Shown here piece after piece: positions 27,283 through 34,530 of a stretch of 34,530 bases of DNA. The stretch comes from Stieleria sedimenti (GTDB taxonomy: Bacteria > Planctomycetota > Planctomycetia > Pirellulales > Pirellulaceae), in NCBI RefSeq assembly GCF_025060895.1, contig NZ_JANZKV010000211.1, forward strand, positions 1,952 to 36,481. Reading direction: 5' to 3'. A program made the translations under genes and the position numbers. How positions within the stretch are numbered: position 1 is the first letter of the stretch; each line of letters starts with the position of its first letter. The notes under the pieces are model-generated. The model worked only from the letters and a program-made list of their open reading frames with translations. It ran no database searches and was not told where the DNA came from.

Positions 27283-27870
27283 ATGAACAAACCATTGCTT
27301 TCTCTCGCGTTCGGTGCAGCCATGGTGTTGCTTGCCAATCCTCTGGCGCATGCCGAAGTCACGGTCAAACTTTCCAAGCTGCACCTTTGCTGTGGTGCCT
27401 GCGTGAAAGCCGTCGAAGGCGCCCTCGAAAAGGTCGAAGGTGCAACCGTCGAAGCCGATCAGGATAGCGGTTCCGCCGTCGTCACCGCTGCCGACCAAAA
27501 AACAGCTCGCAAGGCGATCGGTGCGATCGGACGAGCTGGGTTCCACGGCGAGACCGACCACGCCAAGCTGAAAATGCAGGACAACAGCGGGGTCAAAGCA
27601 GGCGTCACGAAACGTCTGGAACTGGTCGGAGTCCACAACTGCTGCGGCGGTTGCAACAAGGCCATCAAAGCGGCCATCGCGACCGTTGACGGCGTCCAGG
27701 CGGATACCGCCAAGCCGAAGTCGAAGACACTGGTGATCGAAGGCGAGTTTGATGGATTGGCCGTCGTCAACGCCTTGAACAAAGCCGGTTTCCATGTTCG
27801 CGCCAAAGGAGCGGCGAAAGAAGCGGCTGCGGCACGAAAGAAGAAGGCCGCCGAATCCACGGAGGAGTAA
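27283..27870 (+). CDS. Exported protein with two heavy-metal-associated (HMA-like) CCGxC domains
   Basis: A 195-residue protein with a signal peptide at 1-24 (MNKPLLSLAFGAAMVLLANPLAHA). Two ferredoxin-like HMA domains follow. The first (about 25-95) has C36-C37-G-A-C40 and the second (about 105-175) C120-C121-G-G-C124, each at the first loop, where metal ligands sit in copper chaperones and P-type ATPase N-domains. Each domain keeps the beta-alpha-beta pattern and the closing AGFHxxxx strand. The tail (about 176-195) is Lys/Ala/Glu-rich. The extra cysteine before the CxxC is unusual. It is periplasmic, so trapping or delivering copper, zinc or cadmium is a reasonable inference; no metal ATPase gene is adjacent. 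Confidence 0.85.
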   Translation: MNKPLLSLAFGAAMVLLANPLAHAEVTVKLSKLHLCCGACVKAVEGALEKVEGATVEADQDSGSAVVTAADQKTARKAIGAIGRAGFHGETDHAKLKMQDNSGVKAGVTKRLELVGVHNCCGGCNKAIKAAIATVDGVQADTAKPKSKTLVIEGEFDGLAVVNALNKAGFHVRAKGAAKEAAAARKKKAAESTEE

Positions 27871-27966
27871 GGCGTCGGATCTGCTCTGCATGCCACCCGG
27901 TTCCGCACAGACAAATCGGTGTCGCGGAGAGGGAGCTAGGATGACGCAGGGCAGAACGATTGTCCG

Positions 27967-27999
27967 GACTCGTTCCCAAGCGGTGCGAGGGAACGAGTC
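27967..27999. repeat. 11-bp perfect inverted repeat, REP-like
   Basis: GACTCGTTCCC (27967-27977) pairs with GGGAACGAGTC (27989-27999) around an 11-nt loop. It lies in the convergent gap between the HMA-domain gene and the LEPR-like gene, where it could stop transcription from either side, although no T-tract is present. Rest of 27871-28054: nothing else seen. Confidence 0.65.
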
Positions 28000-28054
28000 G
28001 CGATGAAATGAGTGACGGGCTCGGTGGGAATACCGGAAGCCTTGTCGATCACGT

Positions 28055-28876
28055 TCAATCGTAAATCGTCTCGAAGTTAACCGAGGCCAGGACGGCATCG
28101 AAGGCGTTGGCGTAGAAACCGGTGCCGTTGACGTCCAGCTTGTCATGGTCGCTGCCGCCGTCCAGATCGGCATCTTCCGCATCGGATGCATCGATTCGCA
28201 GGGTATCGTTTCCGCTGCGGAGCGCGACGTCGAGGTTGTCGACGTCGATTCCGAACAAGCTGACGTAGTCGTTGTGCCGTCCGCTGTCGACGTCCAGGGT
28301 TCGGGCGTCGGTGTACGAGGCGACGAAGGTGTCGGCACCGTCACCCATGTCCGCTTCCAACCGGTCGCCGACATCGACGTTCCGCATCCACCAGTAATCG
28401 TTGCCGTCATCGGTGGAGTGGTCGACCAAGTCGATGTCGTCCAGAACGTTGACATCCATCATCGTGATCCGGTCGTTGCCACGTCCGGTTTCGATTCTCA
28501 AGTCGCTGTGCGAATGGTGCTGCATGTTGACGTCACGAATGACAACTTGGTCGTCACCGCTGCCGAGTTTAATGGTCAGATCGTCCAGCGTTCTCCAAGA
28601 GCCGCCGGTGAACATCTTGGTCGGAATGTATTGCACCGAGCTTCCGTTGATCGTCGTCGGCGAGCCGCCTTGGGTCAAACCGGTGATTCGAAGCATGTCG
28701 TTGATCTGTCGCACTTCGACGCCGTTGGCGGCACCGTCGCCGGTCAGTTCGACATCGATTCGGCTGCCAGAGATGTCGACATCGACGGAGATGTCACCGG
28801 CCATCATCTTGCGGGTTTCCAGATTCTGAAGTCCGAGCCGTCGTTTTTTTGCTGCTTGGTATTTGGAACGAGCCAT
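28055..28876 (-). CDS. LEPR-XLL-like secreted repeat protein
   Basis: A 273-residue protein beginning with basic residues and LGLQNLETRKMMAGD, a variant of the LEPRxLLA motif that marks planctomycete surface proteins. The rest is beta-rich, with Gly/Asp/Asn repeats that recall calcium-binding RTX or parallel-beta arrays (IKLGSGDDQVVIRDVN, IETGRGNDRITMMDVN, ADMGDGADTFVASY, VALRSGNDTLRIDASD). A good GGGAGAAA ribosome-binding site lies 8 nt before the ATG. Probably exported and surface-attached, with the repeats stabilised by calcium. No catalytic motif seen. Transcribed towards the HMA gene. Confidence 0.82.
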   Translation of the reverse strand: MARSKYQAAKKRRLGLQNLETRKMMAGDISVDVDISGSRIDVELTGDGAANGVEVRQINDMLRITGLTQGGSPTTINGSSVQYIPTKMFTGGSWRTLDDLTIKLGSGDDQVVIRDVNMQHHSHSDLRIETGRGNDRITMMDVNVLDDIDLVDHSTDDGNDYWWMRNVDVGDRLEADMGDGADTFVASYTDARTLDVDSGRHNDYVSLFGIDVDNLDVALRSGNDTLRIDASDAEDADLDGGSDHDKLDVNGTGFYANAFDAVLASVNFETIYD

Positions 28877-29080
28877 CGAAGTTTCTCCCGAAACGAAGTG
28901 TGTGCCGAGAATCTACGTTTGGCGTTGATCGGAACACCCGACCACCCTCCTCGACACCGATCCAAGCGAAGGTGCCGAGGAGATGTTTCCGAAAACTCGA
29001 GAAATCGATCGGGCAAGACCATGCCGTGGAAAACGGAAGGCAGAACCATTCGGGGCAGAATGATGTACCGGCAAAAGTAG

Positions 29081-29097
29081 GGCATGCTGTGCATGCC
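29081..29097. repeat. Short perfect hairpin next to the hydrolase pseudogene
   Basis: GGCATGC (29081-29087) / GCATGCC (29091-29097) with loop TGT. It begins 7 nt past the stop of the degraded dienelactone hydrolase gene and may have been its terminator or a REP fragment. Confidence 0.45.
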
Positions 29098-29103
29098 ACC
29101 AGC

Positions 29104-29752
29104 CTAGCCAAGCGCCCGCTCAAACAACGCGAGCATGCGTCCCCATGCTTTTTCGGCCTGTTCGGGGTTGTGGACGCGGGTGTCCGGTGGGCACCAACCG
29201 TTCCCTGCCGGGTACACCTCGATCTCGGCAGCCAGGTTCGCGTCGGCGAACGATTGCTTCAGCACGTTCTTGGCCTCGGGGTCGCGTTGGTCGTGTCCAC
29301 TTGTCGCTGCGCGTCCAGCCACGCGATGAACGCCTTGGCATCGATTGTATGAGTGGTGGCGTTCAAGGATTGTGCGAGCGGTCTCACGTCTGCAATCGAC
29401 GTATTTGCCCCGTCGGCCGCCGTGGGGGCTTGCTTGGTGCGATAGAACGGATTGACGACCAGCACGCTATAGCCCGATTCGGCGAGACGTTTGGCCATTT
29501 GGCGAAACGCCGGACGGAGTCCAAAGATGTCGGGCCAGATGAGCACGGCGGCGTGCTTGCCCGTCGTCGGGGCGACGAAGTACGCGTCGCACTCGCCGTC
29601 GGGTGTCATGATCGTCACGTCGCGGTCCTGTACGTCCGCGGCGTTCGCCGCGCGGGGCAGCATCATCGCCGCACCGACGCCGGCGGCCAGCGTGCCGAGG
29701 TCTCGGCGTGAGTATTTTTGAGATCTTCTTCAAAGTGATCTTGGTCGCACAT
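29104..29752 (-). pseudogene. Dienelactone hydrolase family pseudogene (frameshift, internal deletion, catalytic His lost)
   Basis: The gene would begin MCDQDHFEEDL at 29752. An oligo-A run (T5 at 29715-29719 on the plus strand) appears one base short: restoring it joins MCDQDHFEEDLKK to YSRRDLGTLAAG, a Tat-like signal. The next frame reads on through TPDGECDAYFVAPTTGKHAA and VLIWPDIFGLRPAF to WLDAQRQVDT at about 29295. There it breaks and continues in another frame as DQRDPEAKNVLKQSF to ALFERALG and the stop at 29104. The missing middle, about 80 residues, held the GxCxGG nucleophile and the catalytic Asp. The remaining PAGNGWCPPD has Asn (29200-29202) where the catalytic His is expected. 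No functional enzyme is possible. Confidence 0.8.
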
Positions 29753-30222
29753 GGAATGCCTTCCGCGTTGATTGTCTGTGGAGAAAACCGGATTCGCAGA
29801 ACAGTGTAGCGGGCTCCGCTTCCATCGTTCGTCGGCCAGAAACGATCGTCAACGGATTCCGAAAAATGAAGACTTCCGCTATCGACAACTACGGTTCAGC
29901 ACGGCCTATGTGGTTGATTCTCATTGATTCACTCGTACCCGTGTGCGGTGTCTCATTTCATATTTTTGGACCAACCAATTTTTTGACCAACCTTCTTACC
30001 CATCGCATCGCGACAAACAATGTCGATCAGTTGCAGGGACGTCTCTGAATCTGACGAGCGGAACTGAATGTCTGCAACACACTGTGAGTGGCGATTAGCG
30101 AGAAGTGTCGCATTTTTCTTTTTTTCACGTCACGATAGAGACGTAGCCACGATAACAGGGGAATCGCGTCCGCGCGAAAGAGGTAGCAGACAGTCCAGGT
30201 TCCGTCACGGGTGAGGTGAAAA
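29753..30222. other. 470-nt non-coding stretch with two TTTTTGACCAACC motifs
   Basis: This region is less GC-rich than its surroundings and contains TTTTTGGACCAACC (29963-29976) and TTTTTTGACCAACC (29979-29992) in tandem. Short ORFs here have no recognisable features or codon pattern. It must contain the promoter of the metzincin-like gene, which I cannot locate. Together with the degraded hydrolase next door it looks like a decaying segment. Confidence 0.45.
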
Positions 30223-30867
30223 ATGAGTCGTACAATCGCGCAAGAGGTTGCCAAAGAAACGCCCTGGTATCGGATCGAGGTGGACGCGTTTTCGGTGTAC
30301 CCGAAAGTGATCCTGGTCAGCCGCTGGCACTACCGCTGGCTGCTCGGACCGGGAGTGACAACGCCTTGGGTGGAACGTGAAAAAAAGTTTTATCACGACG
30401 TGTTCAATCTGCTGTTGGCCGATGCGTTCCGCAACACACGCATTCGGATGACCGCAACCGATCGGGGGTTCACGACCACACTCGGCGTGGACTTCAGCAT
30501 CGGGCGTGGGCTGGCGAAGTATCGGCACTGGACCGTCTTGCTCCGCAAAGTTCATCCGACCAGCGAGTCCTTTACGTATCAAAGCAAGGTGATGCCGAAC
30601 AGCTTGACCATTCACTTGGACACGGCCGACATGAAGGATTACCAGCCGATGAACGTGGCGGGCAAGACAGGCATCCATAACGCCATTCCCCACGAATTTT
30701 TGCATGCGATCGGATACCATCATGACGAATCGCACGCTTCCAGCCCGCACCTGGGCGACACCCAGAGCATCATGAATGTGGGCAAACAAATCCGCGAGCG
30801 GCACTTGCGCCACGTGCTCGCCGATCTGGAAGACTTGGTGCCCAACGCCAGGTTTTCACTGGCGTGA
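30223..30867 (+). CDS. Small metzincin-like zinc metalloprotease, no signal peptide
   Basis: A 214-residue protein not assigned to a named family. It contains H157-E158-F-L-H161-A-I-G164-Y-H-H167-D168, a full metzincin zinc motif (HExxHxxGxxHD), and 17 residues later S-I-M184-N, which fits the Met-turn that supports the zinc site in metzincins. The upstream part has a beta-rich pattern (FTTTLGVDFSIGRG, HWTVLLRKVHP, SLTIHLDTADM) with an edge strand before the active helix, as in the family. It lacks a signal peptide and prodomain, so secretion and zymogen control are not apparent. It lies between a decaying stretch and a convergent polysaccharide lyase, without partners. Peptidase activity is inferred from the motif. 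Confidence 0.75.
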   Translation: MSRTIAQEVAKETPWYRIEVDAFSVYPKVILVSRWHYRWLLGPGVTTPWVEREKKFYHDVFNLLLADAFRNTRIRMTATDRGFTTTLGVDFSIGRGLAKYRHWTVLLRKVHPTSESFTYQSKVMPNSLTIHLDTADMKDYQPMNVAGKTGIHNAIPHEFLHAIGYHHDESHASSPHLGDTQSIMNVGKQIRERHLRHVLADLEDLVPNARFSLA

Positions 30868-30893
30868 TGGGATGATTGCCGCAGTCAGACTTT

Positions 30894-32822
30894 TTACCAG
30901 TCACTCAACGAAACGGGCGCGAATCGTTGGCTTGAGGGGGCATCGCAACTTCCCGGCGTTGCCACGACAACCAAGCGAAGCTCGCCCGAGGCTGGAGCTT
31001 CGACTTCATACGCCACCATCTGAGTGCCGGGATTGGGCGAATCCCACTCGTGCCGCGGCTGTTCCGTGTTGACGATCGACCAGGTCGCCCCGCGCGGTTC
31101 CACGATGGTCAGTTGCAGTCGCCGGTCGTGTTGCGTCAGTTGCAACGTGGCCCCGGTTGGTGATTCAACCTGTGACGGCGTGATCATGCCCCAGCGCACC
31201 CGGCTGCCGGGCGTCAAACCGTCCAATTCATCTTGAATCACGACTTCACGCGACGGCAGCAACGCCACGCCACGGCGGACATTTCCGGCTTGTCCGCGGT
31301 ACACCGGACTCAAATCGGCGATCGAGTGCGGGAAGTCGTGTTCGCTTGAAAAGTCAACGATCTCGGCATGCCCTTTCGCGACTTGCAACTTCCCATCGAT
31401 GACCAACGTGTTGTGTCCGGCGTTGCTTTGGCGAAAGATTGTCCAGCGGTCGGAATCTTGTGCGGCGCTCCACAAGTTCATGCCACGCGATTCAATGCCG
31501 TGGTAACCTTCGGCGCCCAGGTCGAGCGCCCAGCGCACGCCGTCGGCGTCGAGCACAAACGAACCCGTGTCCATTTGTCCGTGTGGTGCCGAGGGCGAGC
31601 CGGCTTTCAATCCTACGAATGTCGATCGAGGATCCGTCCACGAACTGCGATGCACCGCGACCGGGGTGCTGCTTTCACTTTGCCAATGCAATGGCATCCG
31701 GATCTCGGCTTCGTCCAATCGTTCGTCGTCGCCGATCCATAGCAACGCCAGCGGCAGCAAACGGTTTCCGCCCGAACCGGCGTCACGTGAATCAAAGCTT
31801 GCGATCTCCGCCCTGACCCGTGCGTCTTCACCGAGCAACCAGTCCGGACGCTGATAGCGACGTGCAAACCAATACAAGGCCGCTTGGGGCTTTCGGCTCG
31901 CGCCGCCATCGGCGTAGTTGAATGTTGCACCCGAGGGCCCGGTCACCAGTGACAAGTATTGCCCGGTTTCGTCAAAGCCCGGCATCTGGCTCAATTCAAA
32001 ATCGCTTCCCAAGTTCCCGTCGAGCATTGCCAGTAACATGACGTTGAAGCTGGTTCCGTAGGCCCAGTAGCCCGGGCCTTCGGGGTAACTTCCATGGGGC
32101 GCGAACGCTTTCATCGACCGCGGCAGATTTTGAATCGCATTGTGCACCGTCTGTACCGCCAACTCCGGCTCGTCTTCCAGGATTGCGAGCGCCCCTGCGG
32201 TCATTCCGCAATGGCAAACTTGTCCCCAATTGTTCGTCGCGCGGACCCATTTGTTGTGTTGGGTGGTAAACGGCAGCGACACTCCCTTGTCTTTGATGGC
32301 TCGGCGAATGGTTCGTCGGCTGGCATCGTCTAGTGCGTCGAACATCCAGTCGTATCCGATCGCCATGCCCAGGGTCATCTCAGCCACGTCCAGATAGTGG
32401 CTCGGGTTCCAATCCGCAAACTCCGCAATCGTCAGCATCTCCTGTTTGCCGCGTTCGACGTATTTCATTTCGCCGGTCAATTGGTACGCCATCGACAGAT
32501 TCAGCATCCTTTCCACGCAGCGACGCGATTGGCCCAGCAATCGTCGTCCCTGCAGTTCTCGCCTGATCGGTGGAACGTCGGCGAGCAGATCGGCATGGCG
32601 GATGACGGCGTTGGCAAGCACCTTTCGCGTCGACGACGAATCGCCCAGGGACGCCCGCAACGCATCAAACTGTGCCGCATCGGCGATCAGCCGAGGGTGG
32701 GTCTGGGCAACCGCCGCAATGCGTGTTCGCAAGTCGTCGATCGTCATCGCGGGCGAGGTTCCTTGCCCAATGACGCGCGTCGCCACAAGGGCCAGGAAGA
32801 TCGGAAACAAGATTCGATGCAT
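30894..32822 (-). CDS. Heparinase II/III-type polysaccharide lyase
   Basis: A 642-residue exported protein. Residues 1-19 are a signal peptide (MHRILFPIFLALVATRVIG). Residues about 30-350 form an (alpha/alpha) toroid (NNWGQVCHCGMTAGALAIL, PHGSYPEGPGYWAYGTSFN) as in alginate and heparin lyases; the Asn, His and Tyr in these stretches are candidate active-site residues. Residues about 385-630 form the heparinase II/III-like beta-sandwich, whose hallmark is HGQMDTGSFVLDADG starting at H414. The family cleaves uronic-acid-containing polysaccharides by beta-elimination in the periplasm. Substrate unknown; sulfated or uronate algal polymers are typical for marine planctomycetes. Monocistronic, converging on the metzincin-like gene with a 26-nt gap. 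Confidence 0.9.
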   Translation of the reverse strand: MHRILFPIFLALVATRVIGQGTSPAMTIDDLRTRIAAVAQTHPRLIADAAQFDALRASLGDSSSTRKVLANAVIRHADLLADVPPIRRELQGRRLLGQSRRCVERMLNLSMAYQLTGEMKYVERGKQEMLTIAEFADWNPSHYLDVAEMTLGMAIGYDWMFDALDDASRRTIRRAIKDKGVSLPFTTQHNKWVRATNNWGQVCHCGMTAGALAILEDEPELAVQTVHNAIQNLPRSMKAFAPHGSYPEGPGYWAYGTSFNVMLLAMLDGNLGSDFELSQMPGFDETGQYLSLVTGPSGATFNYADGGASRKPQAALYWFARRYQRPDWLLGEDARVRAEIASFDSRDAGSGGNRLLPLALLWIGDDERLDEAEIRMPLHWQSESSTPVAVHRSSWTDPRSTFVGLKAGSPSAPHGQMDTGSFVLDADGVRWALDLGAEGYHGIESRGMNLWSAAQDSDRWTIFRQSNAGHNTLVIDGKLQVAKGHAEIVDFSSEHDFPHSIADLSPVYRGQAGNVRRGVALLPSREVVIQDELDGLTPGSRVRWGMITPSQVESPTGATLQLTQHDRRLQLTIVEPRGATWSIVNTEQPRHEWDSPNPGTQMVAYEVEAPASGELRLVVVATPGSCDAPSSQRFAPVSLSDW

Positions 32823-33118
32823 GGTCGTTGAATCTCGGTGGGAGAGGGTGTCGGCGCATTGATCCGAAGGACCTGCGATGGAAAGTCTCGATTATACGCC
32901 GATCCAACTCGGAGCCGGACCTTGGGGGCGCCTACGCGATTCCATCGGGATCAAGCTAAGTGGCTGGGTGATCGCGTACCTGAATTCGCCCTCTCTTTGG
33001 ACGTCGATTGTATTACTGAAGAATATCCAAAAAACACACTGGCTCCCCTCTTCCCAATAGAAGCCGAAGTGCCTTCGGCCTGAAACACTGCAAATCACGA
33101 GACTCAACGGAGCCCACG
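32823..33118. other. Non-coding stretch with a hairpin
   Basis: No gene is supported here. The perfect hairpin GCCGAAG (33063-33069) / CTTCGGC (33073-33079) has a TGC loop. The part next to 32822 must carry the promoter of the lyase gene, reading on the minus strand. Confidence 0.4.
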
Positions 33119-33156
33119 ATGGATCGACGATGGATCGACGATGGATCGACGATGGA
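33117..33156 (+). repeat. 11-bp tandem repeat, 3.6 copies
   Basis: CGATGGATCGA repeats at 33117-33127, 33128-33138 and 33139-33149, followed by a partial copy to 33156. Each unit carries an ATG, at 33119, 33130, 33141 and 33152, so the copies offer start codons in all three frames; three units restore frame. Slippage here would change which start is in frame with the open frame downstream. Confidence 0.85.
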
Positions 33157-33427
33157 ATTTCCGCCGACCGCGACGGGATCGTTTATGGCCTACCCGTTTG
33201 GGCGTCCGACCACGCTGGTTTTGTTGCAATCGCCTGCGTTGGCAAGCCAACACGTGTATGTCAGCGCGATCGAGCGCTGTGACAATGGCGCGATCAAGTT
33301 GCAGTTGACCGGGACCGACGGCGGTGATTGGGCGGAGTGGCATCCGCCGAGCAGTCGTCCGTTGGACTCCCTGACGACGACCTGGAAAGGACGTCGTATT
33401 GACGATCTGCCGCGGAATGACGGCCGC
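33119..33427 (+). other. Possible small gene lacking a proper stop, running antisense into the oxidoreductase gene
   Basis: From the ATG at 33119 or, more likely, 33152 (MEFPPTATGSFMAYPFG), about 90 codons look protein-like with the local codon pattern (HVYVSAIERCDNGAIKLQL, TGTDGGDWAEWHPP). The frame then stays open to 34174 only by running antisense to the oxidoreductase gene, which is surely a shadow. A stop in a neighbouring frame (TGA near 33419) suggests a small gene that has lost its end by a frameshift, or a chance ORF. No family recognised. Confidence 0.35.
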
Positions 33428-34465
33428 TTATGCCGAATCCCCGGAAATTCGAACCAGTTGCTTGCCCAGGTTGTCGCCGTCGAACAGGCCGATGAACGCT
33501 TCCGGCGCGTGTTCCAAGCCCTCGGTGACCGTCTCCTCCCAAACCACTTTGCCGGCTTTCACCAGCGCTGCCATCTCTTGGATGAATTGCTGCCGGGCGT
33601 CCATGTGATCCATCACGATGAAACCTTGCATGCGGATTCGTTTGGCGATGACCTTGAACAGGTTCCGTGGCGCAGCGGGTGGGTCGGTAGCGTTGTACGT
33701 CGCGATCATGCCGCATTCGACACAGCAGCCAAAGTCGTTCATGACGTCGAGGGCCGCTTCCAAGTGATCGCTGCCGACGTTGTCGAAGTAGACGTCGATG
33801 CCGTCGGGCGCCAAGCGGGTGAGCTCTCCGCCCAGGTCGTCGGTCTGCTTGTAGTTGATGACCGTTTCGATACCCGCCTTTTCCCGCAGCCAGTCGATCT
33901 TTTTGGGCTTGCCGGCGCTACCGATTACCCGGCAATCCTTGGCCTTGGCGAGTTGGCAAACGATAGAACCGACGGCCCCGGATGCGGCGGAGACAAACAC
34001 GGTGCTGCCGGATTGCAATTCGGCGATTTTGTTCAATCCGACCCAGGCGGTCATCCCCGTCATACCGAGTGCACCGAGAAACGCCTGCACGGGCGCGAGT
34101 TCAGGGTCGACCACCGTGACCCCTTGGCCGTTGGATTTCCAGTATTCACGCCAGCCGAGATTGCCCAAGACTAATTCGCCCTCTTGATAGTCCTTGTGCC
34201 GCGACTCGACCACCTGTCCGATGCATCCTCCCTCGAGCGGCTCGCCGATCTTGAAGGCCGGCACATAACTGTCGCCGTCCTTCATCCGGCCGCGCATGTA
34301 CGGATCGACCGACATCCACTGGTTCTTGACCAGAAACTCACCCTCGGCGATCGGCGAGAGTTCCACCGATTCCATACGAAAATTGGACGGCGAAGGAACG
34401 CCGTCGGGACGCGAGACGAGTTCGATTTGCCTTGATTGAGTTGGTTGAGACGCGTCGGTTGACAT
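33428..34465 (-). CDS. NADP-dependent oxidoreductase, MDR superfamily (CurA/leukotriene B4 dehydrogenase-like)
   Basis: A 345-residue zinc-independent medium-chain reductase, the usual family length. AGGAA lies 8 nt before the ATG. Residues 1-125 are the GroES-like substrate domain, with the family motif NQWMSVDPYMRGRM and EPLEGGCIGQVVES. Residues about 130-310 are the Rossmann domain with FVSAASGAVGSIVCQLAK and IGSAGKPKKIDWL (the Lys/Ser pattern favours NADP). The VYFDNVGSDHLEAALDVMN and GFIVMDHMD stretches are also typical. These enzymes reduce the double bond of alpha,beta-unsaturated aldehydes and ketones, a detoxification role in the cytoplasm. Transcribed alone from the right edge of the window. 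Confidence 0.93.
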   Translation of the reverse strand: MSTDASQPTQSRQIELVSRPDGVPSPSNFRMESVELSPIAEGEFLVKNQWMSVDPYMRGRMKDGDSYVPAFKIGEPLEGGCIGQVVESRHKDYQEGELVLGNLGWREYWKSNGQGVTVVDPELAPVQAFLGALGMTGMTAWVGLNKIAELQSGSTVFVSAASGAVGSIVCQLAKAKDCRVIGSAGKPKKIDWLREKAGIETVINYKQTDDLGGELTRLAPDGIDVYFDNVGSDHLEAALDVMNDFGCCVECGMIATYNATDPPAAPRNLFKVIAKRIRMQGFIVMDHMDARQQFIQEMAALVKAGKVVWEETVTEGLEHAPEAFIGLFDGDNLGKQLVRISGDSA

Positions 34466-34530
34466 TGCGGATTCCTGTTATCGAGTGGTGCGTGATCGTG
34501 GAAGGGGTCGGCAACCGTTGGTGTCTGGCC

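Noticed and set aside
26971..28455. 494-codon minus-strand open frame covering parts of three genes
   Set aside because: Its start lies inside the LEPR-like gene in another frame, and it includes translated REP-like repeat and antisense to the HMA gene.
28145..29080. 311-codon plus-strand open frame
   Set aside because: Antisense to the LEPR-XLL-like gene; Val/Asp-rich composition is a shadow of its Asp/Asn repeats.
30027..30254. 75-codon minus-strand ORF
   Set aside because: It crosses into the metzincin-like gene, has no recognisable motif and atypical composition.
33428..34174. Plus-strand open frame opposite the oxidoreductase gene
   Set aside because: It mirrors the codon positions of a clearly coding minus-strand MDR gene; only the part before 33428 might be real.
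1..34530. CRISPR array, tRNA, rRNA or prophage
   Set aside because: No regularly spaced repeats, no cloverleaf or conserved rRNA stretches, and no phage structural or integrase genes were recognised by eye.

Overview
The window reads as chromosomal DNA of a planctomycete, most likely a Rhodopirellula-like member of the Pirellulaceae. The basis is gene content, not a marker gene: a DUF1559 pseudopilin-like protein, a TIGR02603-type cytochrome fused to a sugar-dehydrogenase propeller, an LEPR-XLL-like secreted protein, a TPR/FG-GAP/ASPIC giant lipoprotein, secreted leucine-rich-repeat proteins, and GC-rich DNA with REP-like hairpins between genes. No rRNA, tRNA, CRISPR array or intact insertion sequence was seen.

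Layout. 1-6.7 kb: three exported proteins on the plus strand (LRR protein, low-complexity protein with a possible toroid domain, cytochrome/PQQ-type propeller fusion). 6.7-9.5 kb: an FHA-like/GAF/class III nucleotide cyclase, a nested inverted-repeat element, then a convergent HPF/RaiA-type ribosome-associated protein. 9.6-13.5 kb: a NhaR-like LysR regulator divergent from a sigma-70 family factor, followed by a CPA2 cation/proton antiporter with a TrkA-N domain. A promoter overlapped by a palindrome lies in the divergent gap. 13.7-16.9 kb: a DUF4914-like P-loop protein translationally coupled (ATGA) to a secreted beta-helix protein. 16.85-17.16 kb: remains of a nitronate monooxygenase gene with two internal deletions. 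17.4-20.4 kb: a DevBCA/MacAB-like ABC exporter operon with two ATGA junctions. 20.6-26.7 kb: an exported beta-propeller protein, a perfect hairpin terminator, the TPR/FG-GAP/ASPIC protein and the DUF1559 protein. 26.7-29.8 kb: a REP-like element, a tiny lipoprotein, a tandem CCxxC heavy-metal-domain protein, an LEPR-XLL-like surface protein (minus) and a dienelactone hydrolase pseudogene with three visible lesions. 30.2-34.5 kb: a small metzincin-like protein, a convergent heparinase II/III-type lyase, an 11-bp tandem repeat leading into an unusual open frame, and an MDR-family NADP-dependent oxidoreductase.

Most genes are stand-alone. Clear functional units are the ABC exporter operon, the DUF4914/beta-helix pair and probably the nhaR/sigma/antiporter cluster, which may link ion or pH homeostasis to a dedicated sigma factor. 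The best leads for something undescribed are the 133-nt nested inverted-repeat element at 8855-8987, the leaderless metzincin-like protein, the cyclase with non-canonical base-recognition residues, the DUF4914/beta-helix pair and the palindrome-overlapped sigma-factor promoter. All assignments come from reading motifs; no database search was run.
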